Made by a program: the position numbers and the translations under genes
Shown here: positions 25,123 through 34,000 of the stretch, piece by piece
How the letters are laid out: each line of letters begins with the position of its first letter
How positions within the stretch are numbered: position 1 is the first letter of the stretch
Notes under the pieces: model-generated
The model's input: the letters and a program-made list of their open reading frames with translations, nothing else
Database searches by the model: none
Told to the model about the DNA's origin: nothing
NCBI RefSeq assembly: GCF_900142215.1
Contig: NZ_FRAC01000009.1
Location: 124,001-188,000, forward strand
Direction of reading: 5' to 3'
From: Anaerocolumna jejuensis DSM 15929
Lineage (GTDB): Bacteria > Bacillota > Clostridia > Lachnospirales > Lachnospiraceae
Length of the DNA stretch: 64,000 bases

Positions 25123-25166
25123 CAAAAAAAGTACCATTTAAACATAAATAATGTTTAAATGGTACT
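25123..25166 (-). terminator. Terminator of the DUF4180 gene
   Basis: A perfect 16-bp stem (AGTACCATTTAAACAT with its complement, 5-nt loop) is followed on the minus strand by TTTTTTT, 22 bp past the stop codon. Confidence 0.85.
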
Positions 25167-25187
25167 TATCTTCGTAAAAACACAGTA

Positions 25188-25553
25188 TCAGACAGAAGCC
25201 AGCTTGTCGAACGCTTCCTCTTCTGTAGGGACAAAATAAATATCTTTCCCATGATTGCTCTCATATATCAAATCTCTTAGCGGCTTACTTTGATAATGTG
25301 AAAAATCCCCGATGATAGCAAATTTCACATTATAATTGACGAATTTTTGAAGTATCTCTCCGGCAAGACAATTGCTCAGCTTAAAGAAATCTTCGGTAAT
25401 GGTTTGTTTATTAATGGCGATATGGTTACAGCCTGTTTCATAGTTTATGCTCATTACAAAATCCAATGCAGACTGTGCATCTGATATTATGACCTCATCA
25501 CTTTGTACAAATGCAATTAAAGTACCGTTTCTTTCTATGGTCTTAACATTCAT
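25188..25553 (-). CDS. DUF4180-domain protein
   Basis: This 121-residue protein matches the small DUF4180 family: a start MNVKTIERNGTLIAFVQSDE, the middle SALDFVMSINYETGCNHIAI, and the ending SKPLRDLIYESNHGKDIYFV. The function of the family is unknown; members often sit beside small regulators. I used ATG 25553, which lines up with the family start, and not the earlier ATG at 25583. It follows the hydrolase gene by 57 bp on the same strand and ends in a strong terminator, so it is the last gene of the HTH-hydrolase-DUF4180 unit. Confidence 0.8.
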   Translation of the reverse strand: MNVKTIERNGTLIAFVQSDEVIISDAQSALDFVMSINYETGCNHIAINKQTITEDFFKLSNCLAGEILQKFVNYNVKFAIIGDFSHYQSKPLRDLIYESNHGKDIYFVPTEEEAFDKLASV

Positions 25554-25610
25554 CCTAATTATTCCTTTCCAAAGACAGGCCAAATGGATATGTTATGGCC
25601 TTTCTTATAA

Positions 25611-26447
25611 TTATAAAAATTCTTTTATTTTCTCAGCCGGATTAACAATTGAATGCCCCTCTTCCGGCAGTAAACAGATTGTCGCCTGGGGCAGCAATGT
25701 TTTCAGCCGTGCTGCTGTTTTTTCGGAATGAAGCATGATATCCTTACTGCCTGCAAGAAGTACCGTTGGCATACTAAGCTTTGCCAGTTCTTTGTTGGAA
25801 AACAAAGGGATTGCTTCATGGCGGTAATGAAAGTTATTTCTTATAAGCTTTTGATATTGCAGAATGGAAGCCGGTAAAGGCTTATTTCCGTTAATTTTAG
25901 CATATAGCCTTTCCGTTCCCTTTTCTCCGAATATTCCATAATACAACGCAGTAAAAATAAAAGCCTTTCTTTGAGGTCCTATCCCGGAGGGTGACAGAAG
26001 TACCAGCTTATCCGTTTTATCCGGATAGTTGATTGCAAATTTCACTCCCAGCCATGCTCCCAGTGAAATACCGATAATTATGGCTTTCCCGATACTCAGT
26101 TTATTGAATACCTCATAAAGCCAATCTGCATAAAAGTTCCCTTTTAAGGGAAGCTGCCTGGCATCGCTTTTCCCCGGCTCCCCAACTATGTCTACTGCAT
26201 ATACCCGATATTTATGAGCATACGTCTTAATATCCTTTAGCCACATAATTGAATTCATTCCGGTACCATGGAGAAGCAGAAGGGGCGGATTATTTTTATC
26301 TCCCCCTGCAAGGATATAGGTTTTACCATAACGGGTATCTATAGATATTTCCTCATATGGAAAATCCCACCCTTGAAGAAATTCGTCATAGGCCTTAAAA
26401 ATTTCATTCTTTCCTTCCTGTGTTCTGAATGCGGTTACTGTTTTCAT
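25611..26447 (-). CDS. Alpha/beta hydrolase
   Basis: The 278-residue protein is an alpha/beta-hydrolase-fold enzyme: the oxyanion region LLLLHGTGMNSIMW, the nucleophile elbow IIIGISLGAWLGVKFA (Ser in GISLG), the acid in VLLAGSKDIMLHSE and the His in LLPEEGHSIVNPAEKI. No lid or acyl-binding insertion points to a substrate; esterase or C-C hydrolase are equally possible. ATG 26447 overlaps the stop codon of the HTH gene (ATGA), so the two are translationally coupled. The hydrolase is thus probably the target of that small regulator. Confidence 0.9.
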   Translation of the reverse strand: MKTVTAFRTQEGKNEIFKAYDEFLQGWDFPYEEISIDTRYGKTYILAGGDKNNPPLLLLHGTGMNSIMWLKDIKTYAHKYRVYAVDIVGEPGKSDARQLPLKGNFYADWLYEVFNKLSIGKAIIIGISLGAWLGVKFAINYPDKTDKLVLLSPSGIGPQRKAFIFTALYYGIFGEKGTERLYAKINGNKPLPASILQYQKLIRNNFHYRHEAIPLFSNKELAKLSMPTVLLAGSKDIMLHSEKTAARLKTLLPQATICLLPEEGHSIVNPAEKIKEFL

Positions 26448-26968
26448 TCCTCTGACTCTCCTTCCCTGGCAGGCTCTGACAGCATAGTAATTATGTCCAG
26501 CATTTCTTCTGTGAATTTTACCGGTCCCCAAAGCAGTATCTTCAATCTGCCTTCTTCCTCGTAGTATTTTACATGAAGGGTAGAATTCTGGAATGTTGAA
26601 TCCTTGCTGTTCATTGCGGCTATAAGGGTATTGGATATCCGCATATACTGGTTTTTCTCTATCTCATCTATGTCGATGACGGTTGACACACTGATTCTTG
26701 GCTTTTCACTCTTTGGCGGCAAACCTTTCGCCGTAAAGTCCGATGAAGTATTTCCTTCCAGCCTTTCCTCTGTCATTTCATATGCCTTTTCTTCGGCCTT
26801 TTCATTGCTGTTCTCCATAAACGCTGACAAATCCTTATCAGAAATTCTCCACTGCTTTCCTGCCTTTGTCGCTCCCAGCTTACCATCTGCTATAAATTTT
26901 CTGATTGTTTTATGATGCATGTCCAGCAATTCCGCTACCTGATAAATTGTATAAAATTTTTCCTTCAT
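26444..26968 (-). CDS. Excisionase-type HTH DNA-binding protein
   Basis: The first 55 residues form a MerR/excisionase-like winged helix (FYTIYQVAELLDMHHKTIRK, then FIADGKLGATKAGKQWRISD), the HTH_17 type. A charged linker (about 55-95) leads to a C-terminal domain of about 80 residues (DIDEIEKNQYMRISNTLIAA, TLHVKYYEEEGRLKILLWG) that I do not recognise; it may bind a ligand or mediate dimerisation. No integrase is near, so it is a regulator, not a phage excisionase. Three ATTGCA sites spaced by one and two helical turns overlap its promoter. It is coupled to the hydrolase gene. Confidence 0.85.
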   Translation of the reverse strand: MKEKFYTIYQVAELLDMHHKTIRKFIADGKLGATKAGKQWRISDKDLSAFMENSNEKAEEKAYEMTEERLEGNTSSDFTAKGLPPKSEKPRISVSTVIDIDEIEKNQYMRISNTLIAAMNSKDSTFQNSTLHVKYYEEEGRLKILLWGPVKFTEEMLDIITMLSEPAREGESEE

Positions 26969-27002
26969 AATGATTTATCCTCCAAGGCATAACAGTAGTA
27001 TA

Positions 27003-27053
27003 ATACTAGCCGATTTGATTGCAGTTGTCAATATATCATTGCAATTTATTGCA
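27003..27053 (-). promoter_or_regulatory. Promoter of the HTH-hydrolase operon with phased ATTGCA sites
   Basis: On the minus strand -35 TTGACA (27026-27031), 17 bp, -10 TAGTAT (27003-27008). ATTGCA (plus strand) occurs at 27018, 27038 and 27048, that is, 20 and 10 bp apart on one face of the helix. Confidence 0.7.
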
Positions 27054-27183
27054 TTTTGATAAACTTTATTACACTTTAATGCACCTCATTTCAATAATGA
27101 TATATAAATGTATTCTTTATAATTATTTTTCAAGCAGTAATCTATTATTTTCAATCATTAATCTTTCAAAAAATAATTTACAT

Positions 27184-27345
27184 CAGTAATTTTTGATTTA
27201 GTATTTTTGATTCAGCAATTTTGATTTAGTATTTTTGATTCAACAATTTTGATTCCGTAATTTTGATTTAGTAATTCCGATTCCGTAAATTTGAACCAGC
27301 AATTTTATATCATAATTTAAATCAGTAAATTTGATTCAGCAATTG
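27184..27345. repeat. Degenerate tandem array of a 13-16 bp unit
   Basis: About twelve imperfect copies of CAGTAATTTTGATT follow each other without spacers (variants CAGCAATTTTGATTT, AGTATTTTTGATT, CGTAATTTTGATTT). It lies between the HTH promoter and the alcohol dehydrogenase terminator. No ORF crosses it. The rest of 27060-27440 is AT-rich and featureless. Confidence 0.75.
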
Positions 27346-27444
27346 CAGGCTTGATAGCAGGAGGAATGGCAAGCAGGGACTAAATATCCAATTCCAGCTT
27401 TGTTTTCCATTTTCGTTTGTTATATAAACTCCCAAAAGCTTATG

Positions 27445-27476
27445 AAAAATGGCTGACCCATTTTCAGGTCAGCCAT
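27445..27476 (-). terminator. Terminator of the alcohol dehydrogenase operon
   Basis: TGGCTGACC pairs with GGTCAGCCA (8-nt loop) and ATTTTTC follows on the minus strand, about 95 bp past the alcohol dehydrogenase stop codon. Confidence 0.75.
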
Positions 27477-27570
27477 ATCATTGCTCGATAGTATAATTTT
27501 TATAAATCCAATACCCATAATAAGAAATGCCAATTCCAGCAACTTCTGCAATACCCGCTCTTATTTCTTA

Positions 27571-28737
27571 TTACAGACACATTCTGAAGATATTTTCAAT
27601 ATCCTGCTGATTTAATGGTTTAAAGCCGGGTAATACGTTTCCTTCGCAGGCTTTCTTAGCCATAATGCTGAAATTGGAATCATCAATCCCTATTTCGGTA
27701 AGGGTGCTCTGTAGTTTCAGGGTATGAAAGAGGAATTCCGATATCATTTCTACACTCTTCTTTGCCACCGTCATCGGCTCCAGGTTCTTATCAATGTCAA
27801 ATACATTTACTCCAAACTGATAAAATTTTGATACAGTCGTCTCATCCAAGGTATAGGTGAGCCAGCGAGGAGTCAGAATTGCCAGTCCCAGTCCATGGGT
27901 AATATCATAGTATGCTGAAATCTCATGTTCCATAGGATGGCAGCTCCAAGCCTGCTGCTTTCCGCCGTCAACAAAACCGTTGATTGCCCAGGAGGAAGCC
28001 CACATCAGATTTGCACGTGCTTCATAATTTTCCGGATCACTCATGGCAACCGGCGCATATTTGATAATGGTCTTCATAAGGCCTTCCATGACACAGTCCA
28101 GCATATAGAGGTCCTGATTCATATTAAAATATACTTCCAGGATATGATTCAGCATATCAGCAGCACCGCAGGCCGTCTGGTATTCATTTACGGTGTAGGT
28201 ATTGGTTGGATCAAGGAAGGATACCTTCGGTAAAAGGACAGGATGCATCAAGCCAATCTTATCTTTTGTTTCGATATTGCTGATAACGCCCCCTGCATCC
28301 ATCTCAGAGCCGGTAGCAGAAAGGGTCAATACGGTAACAATCGGAAGAAAGTTTACTATCGGTGCCTTCTCCGTCATAATGTCCCAGGCATCCCCCTCAT
28401 AAAAAGCTGCCGCTCCGATAAACTTTGTTGCATCAATAGTGGAGCCTCCGCCTACTGCAAGCAAAACATCTATCTTTTCCTTTTTACAGATATCCGCGCC
28501 CCTGTTTACTGAGGTAACTCTGGGATTTGGCTCAATACCGGAACACTCGAACAGCTCCAGTCCCGCCTTTTTAATTTCTGTCACAACCTTATTGTACAAT
28601 CCTGTCTTTTTAATGGAACCGCCGCCGTACACCAACAGGACACGCCTGCCATATCCCGCTAATTCTTTCCCTAAGTGTCCCAGCTGATTTTCTCCAAAAT
28701 ATACTCTTGTTGGAATATCATAAATAAAACTGTTCAT
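27571..28737 (-). CDS. Iron-containing alcohol dehydrogenase (butanol dehydrogenase/YqhD type)
   Basis: This 388-residue enzyme belongs to the group III iron-dependent alcohol dehydrogenases, close in pattern to clostridial BdhA/BdhB and YqhD, which reduce aldehydes with NADPH. It begins NSFIYDIPTRVYFGENQLGH, has the nucleotide loop GGGSIKKTG and AVGGGSTIDATKFI, the LTLSATGSEMDAGGVISN segment and the metal-binding stretch with HILEVYF, CHPMEHEISAYYDITHGLGL, in which D/H/H/H bind Fe2+. GAGGTG lies before ATG 28737. It is the last gene of the aldo/keto reductase-cupin-alcohol dehydrogenase operon led by a MerR-type promoter, and should detoxify or reduce short aldehydes. Confidence 0.95.
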   Translation of the reverse strand: MNSFIYDIPTRVYFGENQLGHLGKELAGYGRRVLLVYGGGSIKKTGLYNKVVTEIKKAGLELFECSGIEPNPRVTSVNRGADICKKEKIDVLLAVGGGSTIDATKFIGAAAFYEGDAWDIMTEKAPIVNFLPIVTVLTLSATGSEMDAGGVISNIETKDKIGLMHPVLLPKVSFLDPTNTYTVNEYQTACGAADMLNHILEVYFNMNQDLYMLDCVMEGLMKTIIKYAPVAMSDPENYEARANLMWASSWAINGFVDGGKQQAWSCHPMEHEISAYYDITHGLGLAILTPRWLTYTLDETTVSKFYQFGVNVFDIDKNLEPMTVAKKSVEMISEFLFHTLKLQSTLTEIGIDDSNFSIMAKKACEGNVLPGFKPLNQQDIENIFRMCL

Positions 28738-28751
28738 TCTCTTTCACCTCT

Positions 28752-29171
28752 TCATTTCTTACTATTATTATAAGTTTCCTCGGTCACTGCTTCCAGCCAC
28801 TCATTGGAAGCACCCTCTGCCGGTATTTCAATTGCCAGATGGGAAAACCAGCTGTCCGGAGCAGCGCCATGCCAATGCTTCACCTCCGCGGGAATATTTA
28901 CGACATCCCCCGTTTTCAACTCTCTGGCTGCTTCTCCCCATGCCTGGTAATATCCCCTTCCACCTGTTACTAAAAGAATTTGTCCTCCTTTGTGATGGAT
29001 ATGCCAGTTATTCCGGGCACCCGGCTCAAAGGTTACATTTCCAATTCCAACCCCTGTGGTGGTCAGCATATTTAAGTATGCCTGGCCGATAAAATATTTA
29101 CTTAACATCTCCGGCAAGGGCTCCCCGGCCGGAAAGATAGTATCCGCTTTAAAATCAATATTTTCCTTCAT
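28752..29171 (-). CDS. Cupin-domain protein
   Basis: The 139-residue protein is a single small cupin barrel. Metal ligands are seen in motif 1 (NNWHIHHKGGQILLVTGGRG, two or three His and a Gln in place of the usual Glu) and motif 2 (IPAEVKHWHGAAPDSWFSHL). Such cupins commonly occur with aldo/keto reductases and carboxymuconolactone decarboxylases; their catalytic role is not settled. I used ATG 29171, six bases after GGAAG. The gene lies between the reductase and the alcohol dehydrogenase, with 43 and 14 bp gaps, in one operon. Confidence 0.9.
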   Translation of the reverse strand: MKENIDFKADTIFPAGEPLPEMLSKYFIGQAYLNMLTTTGVGIGNVTFEPGARNNWHIHHKGGQILLVTGGRGYYQAWGEAARELKTGDVVNIPAEVKHWHGAAPDSWFSHLAIEIPAEGASNEWLEAVTEETYNNSKK

Positions 29172-29214
29172 AAAAGGCTTCCTTTCTTCCAGGCAATTCC
29201 AGTATATAGTCTGC

Positions 29215-30330
29215 TTATTTACGGTCAAATATTCCGCTGACTTCCTCTAAATAGTCCCTGATCGTCAAATGCTGAGGACATACAGTTTCACATTTACCGC
29301 ATTTTATGCAGTCGGCTGCCTTGCCCTTCCCATTTGTATAGACCCCATAATACCATTCACTATTCCAGTCCTTGAATTGCTTCTTGGCATTATTGCAGGC
29401 AAAAAGGTCCGGTATTGGTATACTCTTTGGACATTCGTCAATACAGTACTTACAGGCTGTACAGGCAATATTATCCTGCCCCTTAAGCATTTCCCTGATA
29501 TGGTCCACAATATTGTACTCCTCTTTTGTAAAAGGCTTGAATTCTTTCATGTACCCGATATTATCTTCCATCTGCTCTGCCGTACTCATTCCGCTTAATA
29601 CCATAAAAACCTTCTCAAAGGAAGCACAATAGCGGATAGCATAGCTTGCATAACTTGCTTCCCTGTTATAATCCGAAAGGAGCTTTTTTGCTTCTTCCGG
29701 GAGATTCACTAGTACTCCGCCTTTTACCGGTTCCATTACAATAACAGGTTTATTGTATTTCTCACATATCTGATAGCATTTATAGCTTTCAATTCCCGGA
29801 TCATCATAATCGGCATAATTGAACTGTATCTGAACGACTTCAACGTCCGGCTGTTCTCTAAGTATTTCTTCCAATACTTCTGCCTTGTCATGGAAAGATA
29901 ATCCGATATGTTTGATTTTTCCTTCTTCCTTAAGCTGTCTGACAATCTCAAAGGCATGGCATTTCACATATTTCTGATAAAAATCACGGTTCATGGCATG
30001 CATCAGATAATAATCGAAATATTCGACGCCTGCGTTTTCAAGCTGTAATTCAAATAAAGGCCTGATTTCCTCTTCTTTTTTAAAGAAATGTGTCGTAAGC
30101 TTATCTGTAAGAATATACGCTTCTCTCGGATATCTCTTTACGAGACATTCTCTTAATGCAAGCTCGCTTTTTCCTTCCACATATCCATGAGCAGTATCGA
30201 AATAATTAAACCCCTCTTCCAAAAAGCGGTCAATCATCTGATTAAACTGTTCATAGTCCACTTCCCTTTCCATTCCTTCATTTCCCTCTTTCATGGGAAG
30301 CCTCATACAGCCAAATCCTAACTTCTTCAT
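29215..30330 (-). CDS. Aldo/keto reductase with C-terminal ferredoxin-like [4Fe-4S] domain
   Basis: The 371-residue protein joins an AKR barrel (LGFGCMRLPM; Asp in NYFDTAHGY with the Tyr; Lys in ILTDKLTTH; His in YYLMHAMN) to a C-terminal domain with two cluster motifs, ACTACKYCIDECPKSIPIP and AADCIKCGKCETVCPQHL. This architecture is common in anaerobes and suggests electron transfer through iron-sulfur clusters in place of, or besides, NADPH. ATG 30330 follows AAAGGAG by eight bases; an upstream TTG is less likely. It is the first gene of an operon behind a MerR-type promoter (30409-30439), so it is likely to be induced by aldehydes or other electrophiles. Confidence 0.93.
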   Translation of the reverse strand: MKKLGFGCMRLPMKEGNEGMEREVDYEQFNQMIDRFLEEGFNYFDTAHGYVEGKSELALRECLVKRYPREAYILTDKLTTHFFKKEEEIRPLFELQLENAGVEYFDYYLMHAMNRDFYQKYVKCHAFEIVRQLKEEGKIKHIGLSFHDKAEVLEEILREQPDVEVVQIQFNYADYDDPGIESYKCYQICEKYNKPVIVMEPVKGGVLVNLPEEAKKLLSDYNREASYASYAIRYCASFEKVFMVLSGMSTAEQMEDNIGYMKEFKPFTKEEYNIVDHIREMLKGQDNIACTACKYCIDECPKSIPIPDLFACNNAKKQFKDWNSEWYYGVYTNGKGKAADCIKCGKCETVCPQHLTIRDYLEEVSGIFDRK

Positions 30331-30408
30331 TTCTTTAACTCCTTTCAATACATTTATAATGAGTCGATTTTAGCAGATATGATACAACTCTGTTTCATTG
30401 ACTCTTTC

Positions 30409-30439
30409 ATGATATCACCTGGAGTTAGCTCCAACGCAA
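30409..30439 (-). promoter_or_regulatory. MerR-type promoter of the reductase-cupin-dehydrogenase operon
   Basis: On the minus strand -35 TTGCGT (30434-30439), 19-bp spacer, -10 TATCAT (30409-30414). The spacer holds the perfect dyad TGGAG-CTAA-CTCCA, the same half-site as at 4916 and close to that at 37823. Confidence 0.8.
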
Positions 30440-30475
30440 GCAGAAATTTCAAATTGTAAAATTTTGAAGCAAAAA

Positions 30476-30519
30476 GCAAAAAGGATGCTGCTACATCCCT
30501 GCTGCTACATCCTTTTTGC
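30476..30519 (-). terminator. Terminator of the YciI-like gene, inside a repeat cluster
   Basis: GCAAAAAGGATG pairs perfectly with CATCCTTTTTGC around a 20-nt loop; TTTTTGC ends the minus-strand arm. The loop and the following 60 bp (to 30585) consist of degenerate repeats of CTGCTACATCC / TTGTTACAATATCC. Confidence 0.65.
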
Positions 30520-30581
30520 TGCACCCTTGTTACAATATCCCTGTTACAACACTCATGCTGCAATATCCTTGTTGCACTATA

Positions 30582-30857
30582 CTACAGCAGATAATTATTT
30601 TCTTCATTGGCTTGTTCCAGCGTTCTGATTTCAAAAGTTTTACATCCGGAGGCAATAAACGGGTCGGCCTCTGCAATCTTTGTGGCTTCAGCCAGATCCT
30701 CAGCCAGGAAAACCACCATTCCTCCGGGATAATCTGAAAAAGGCCCGCAAAGTACAAGCCTGCCCTGGCTCTTTAATTCTTTTAAATGTTCAACGTGGCT
30801 CTTTACTATTTCCTCATTGAGGGGCTTTTGGTTTTTCATTAAGTATACGAATGTCAT
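30582..30857 (-). CDS. YciI-like (YCII-related) protein
   Basis: This 91-residue protein has the YCII fold, a small dimeric alpha/beta barrel related to ferredoxin-like domains: MTFVYLMKNQ, SHVEHLKELKSQGRLVLCGP, PGGMVVFLAEDLAEATKIAE and DPFIASGCKTFEIRTLE. The His and Asp of these segments line a putative active site, but no reaction is known for most members. AAAGGAG precedes ATG 30857. It stands alone between the ABC transporter operon and the MerR-controlled operon. Its stop codon lies in the edge of a short-repeat cluster. Confidence 0.9.
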   Translation of the reverse strand: MTFVYLMKNQKPLNEEIVKSHVEHLKELKSQGRLVLCGPFSDYPGGMVVFLAEDLAEATKIAEADPFIASGCKTFEIRTLEQANEENNYLL

Positions 30858-31005
30858 TGTTCTGGCTCCTTTGGTAAGTTATTATAATTCGCTGTTTTGT
30901 AATTCTATTATACCGTATATTGGATAGGAAATATATCAAAATAATCTACTTTTTTACCCCTGCAAAAGGAGTTCCAAGCATAATAAGATAACATACTGTT
31001 GTGAT

Positions 31006-34000
31006 TTAATCCACGGATTTTAAAGACTCTAACATGTCGATATTCTTAATACGGGGTTTCATACATTGATTGACAACCCAGGTAAAGAACAAGGTGAGAA
31101 TACCTGCTCCCATATACCCCTGCCAGGTAAGCTCCCTGGTGAGCAATATCATATCCGGTTCCACTGTTGATATTACCGCCCGGTATAGGAATATTCCACC
31201 GAATAGGCCTAGCAGACATCCAATAATTGATAAAACAACTGTTTCACGGAAAATATAACTATAGGTCTCTTTATCATAGAAGCCCAGTACCTTCAGCGTT
31301 GCCAGTTCTCTTTGCCGTTCTCCTATATTAATGTTAGTCAGGTTATATAAAACTACAAACGCAAGGAGGCCGGCTGCAATAATAAGTATCCATATAATAT
31401 TGTTTACGCTGTTGATGGAAGTTCTGATATTTCCCATAAGGTCATCCGTAAAGGAGATAATACCGGTATCGGATGCAGTGGTTAAATAGTCCTTTATTTC
31501 ATCCTTACTGTGGGAATCCTTTGCCACAGCAAAAAACTGGTTATAATCAGGTGCCTCGCCGAATACTTTTTCGTAAGCCCGGCTTCCCAGATAGACATAA
31601 TTAAAGGCATAATTATTTGTAATACCCGTTATGGTAACGGAGTGGTATTTATTATCATCCAGGTATTTTACCTTAATTGTATCCCCAATACCCACATTCA
31701 GATTCATTGACAGCTTTTCTGTAACAATAGCACTATCCTGATGAAAAGCAATGTCATTCTTTGATTCCGGATTGGTAAGGGTAACAAAATTTGTGAAGCT
31801 TTCAGCATCCTTCGCAGCAATAATATAAACATTGGAGGTATTTCTGTCATCATCCGATAGACCGGCTTCAGCAGATTTACGTAGTACTATGGTTGACTGT
31901 TCAAAATACGTTTTATCTGCCAGCAAGGAAAACAGCTCATCCGATGGTGCTTTTTCATTGAACCCCACTGTCACATTATAGTGGAATATTCCGTCAAACT
32001 GTTTATCCAGCAGGGTCCTAACAGCATTTTTAGCACCAAAGGCAGTAACTACAAGAGCCGTACAACCAATGATACCGATAAGGGTCATGACCAGACGCTT
32101 CTTGTTCAATCCCAGATTTCTTACGGTTACTTTCTTTGTGAAGGAAAGATTGTTCCATATAGGCTTTACATATTCTAACAATACTCTCTTGCCGCTCTTT
32201 GGAGCCTTAGGACGCATCAATTCAGCCGATGATTCAACTAGTATTTTTTTCGCTGCAATACCGGTGGAAAGCGTAATAATGAAAACCGTTGCAAATATTG
32301 ATATAAATGCTATACCGGTATAAAAAGCCGGAGTTAACTGCGGCAATGCAAATACAATATTGTAAGCATTCCAGATAATGGTCGGCAGCAGCCAGAATCC
32401 CAACAATACCCCTGCAATACTTCCGACAATACTGGCGGAAGCGGCGTATTTTAAATATCTGCCTGCGATTTTACCATTGGAATAGCCAAGAGCCTTAAAG
32501 GTACCGATAAGTGTTCTGTCCTCATCAACCATTCTTGTCATAGTTGTCAGGCAGACAAGTGCTGCCACAAGGAAAAATATAACGGGGAATACCGTTGCCA
32601 GGTCGTGCATACGGCCGGCATCATCATTATAAGTGACAAAGGATTCATTCATGTCACGGTCCAGCACATACCACTTAGGTTCTCCTAAATCTGATAATTT
32701 TTTCGAAGCATCCTCTATTTCCTGTTTTCCATCTGACAGCTTACCATCGGCTTCCGCCTTTTTGTCATCATACTCCTGCTGGCTGCCCGCAATTTTCTTT
32801 TCACCATCCTCTATCTTGCTTCTGGCATCCCTAAGTCCCTTCCTTCCATCGGCAAGTTTGGTATCTGCTTCAGATTTCTGCTTATTATATTCTAAAAGGC
32901 CTGTCTGATAGGATTGCTTTGCTGCAGTCAGCTTACTTTCGGCACTTTGTAACTGTACTCGTGCCCTTTTAAGTTCTGCTGTCTTTGCCGAATATTCTGC
33001 TTCTTCACTGCTCAGTTTCTTCTTAGCAGCCGCCAGTTCTGTACCTGCTTTCTTTAATTTCGTATTAGCCCCATAATACTCTTCCCATTTCTTTGCCAGG
33101 TTGTCCTTTGAGGAAACTAAGGATAGAAGATTTTCATACTGCTTCCTTGAGGTATCGAGCTGCATCTTAAGGGAATCCAGTTGCCCAATCTGCTGGGCGG
33201 CCTGCTGTTCAGTTAAGCCTGCTCCCCTTAGGGCTTGCTGATATTTCGCATTCCATTCTGCATATTCTTTGGAATCCGGCGCTCCAGCATCTCTTGCGGC
33301 TTTTAAGGCGGCAAGCTGCGAAAGAGAATCATACTGGGACTGCGAAATCTCCAGCTGCTTTTTCATAGAGGGCAGTGCTGCTTCGATTTGTTCCAGGGTC
33401 ATACCTGTTGAACTTTCTGCTGCCTTTACTCCTGCATCATATTGGGCCTGTGCCCTATCAAGAGCCTTTTTATTTTGAGACAGGAGGGATTTATTATCGG
33501 TAAACTCTGTTTCTCTGGCATAGTACTCCCTCCAGCCATTGTCAAGCTTTTCCCTCGCTGTCTTTAACTGTGCCTCGGCTGAATATAATTCCTTCTGCTT
33601 TGCCGAAAGCCCCCTGTCTCCTTCAGCGATTTGTACAGCAGCACCCTCAAGCTTAATCCTGGCATCTGTCAGCTTCTTATCTGCCTCCCCCTTCCGAGTG
33701 TTATATTCCGCTAAACTGCCTGCATATTGTTCCTTGGCATCTGCCAGAGTTTTTCTGCCATCCGTAAGCTTTTCTTCTGCATTGGCAAGTTTTCCATTAA
33801 CCTCCTTTACTTTCTTGGCATATTCCTTCCTGGCATCTGCCAAATCGGACCGAAACTTCTCATACCGCAAGGTCTCCCTCTGGCCTGCCAATACTTTAAG
33901 CCTGTCAGCTGTGGCATCTATCTGCTGAAAATATTCCTGTTCAAAGGCATTTTTCTCTTTAGCTCCCTCTATCGTCACATAGAGATCGGTATAGCTGTCT

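Noticed and set aside
26444..26968. Prophage excisionase
   Set aside because: Although the HTH is of excisionase type, there is no integrase or phage gene and the gene is coupled to a hydrolase.
27184..27345. CRISPR array
   Set aside because: The units are 13-16 bp, degenerate and contiguous, without spacers, and no cas gene is present.
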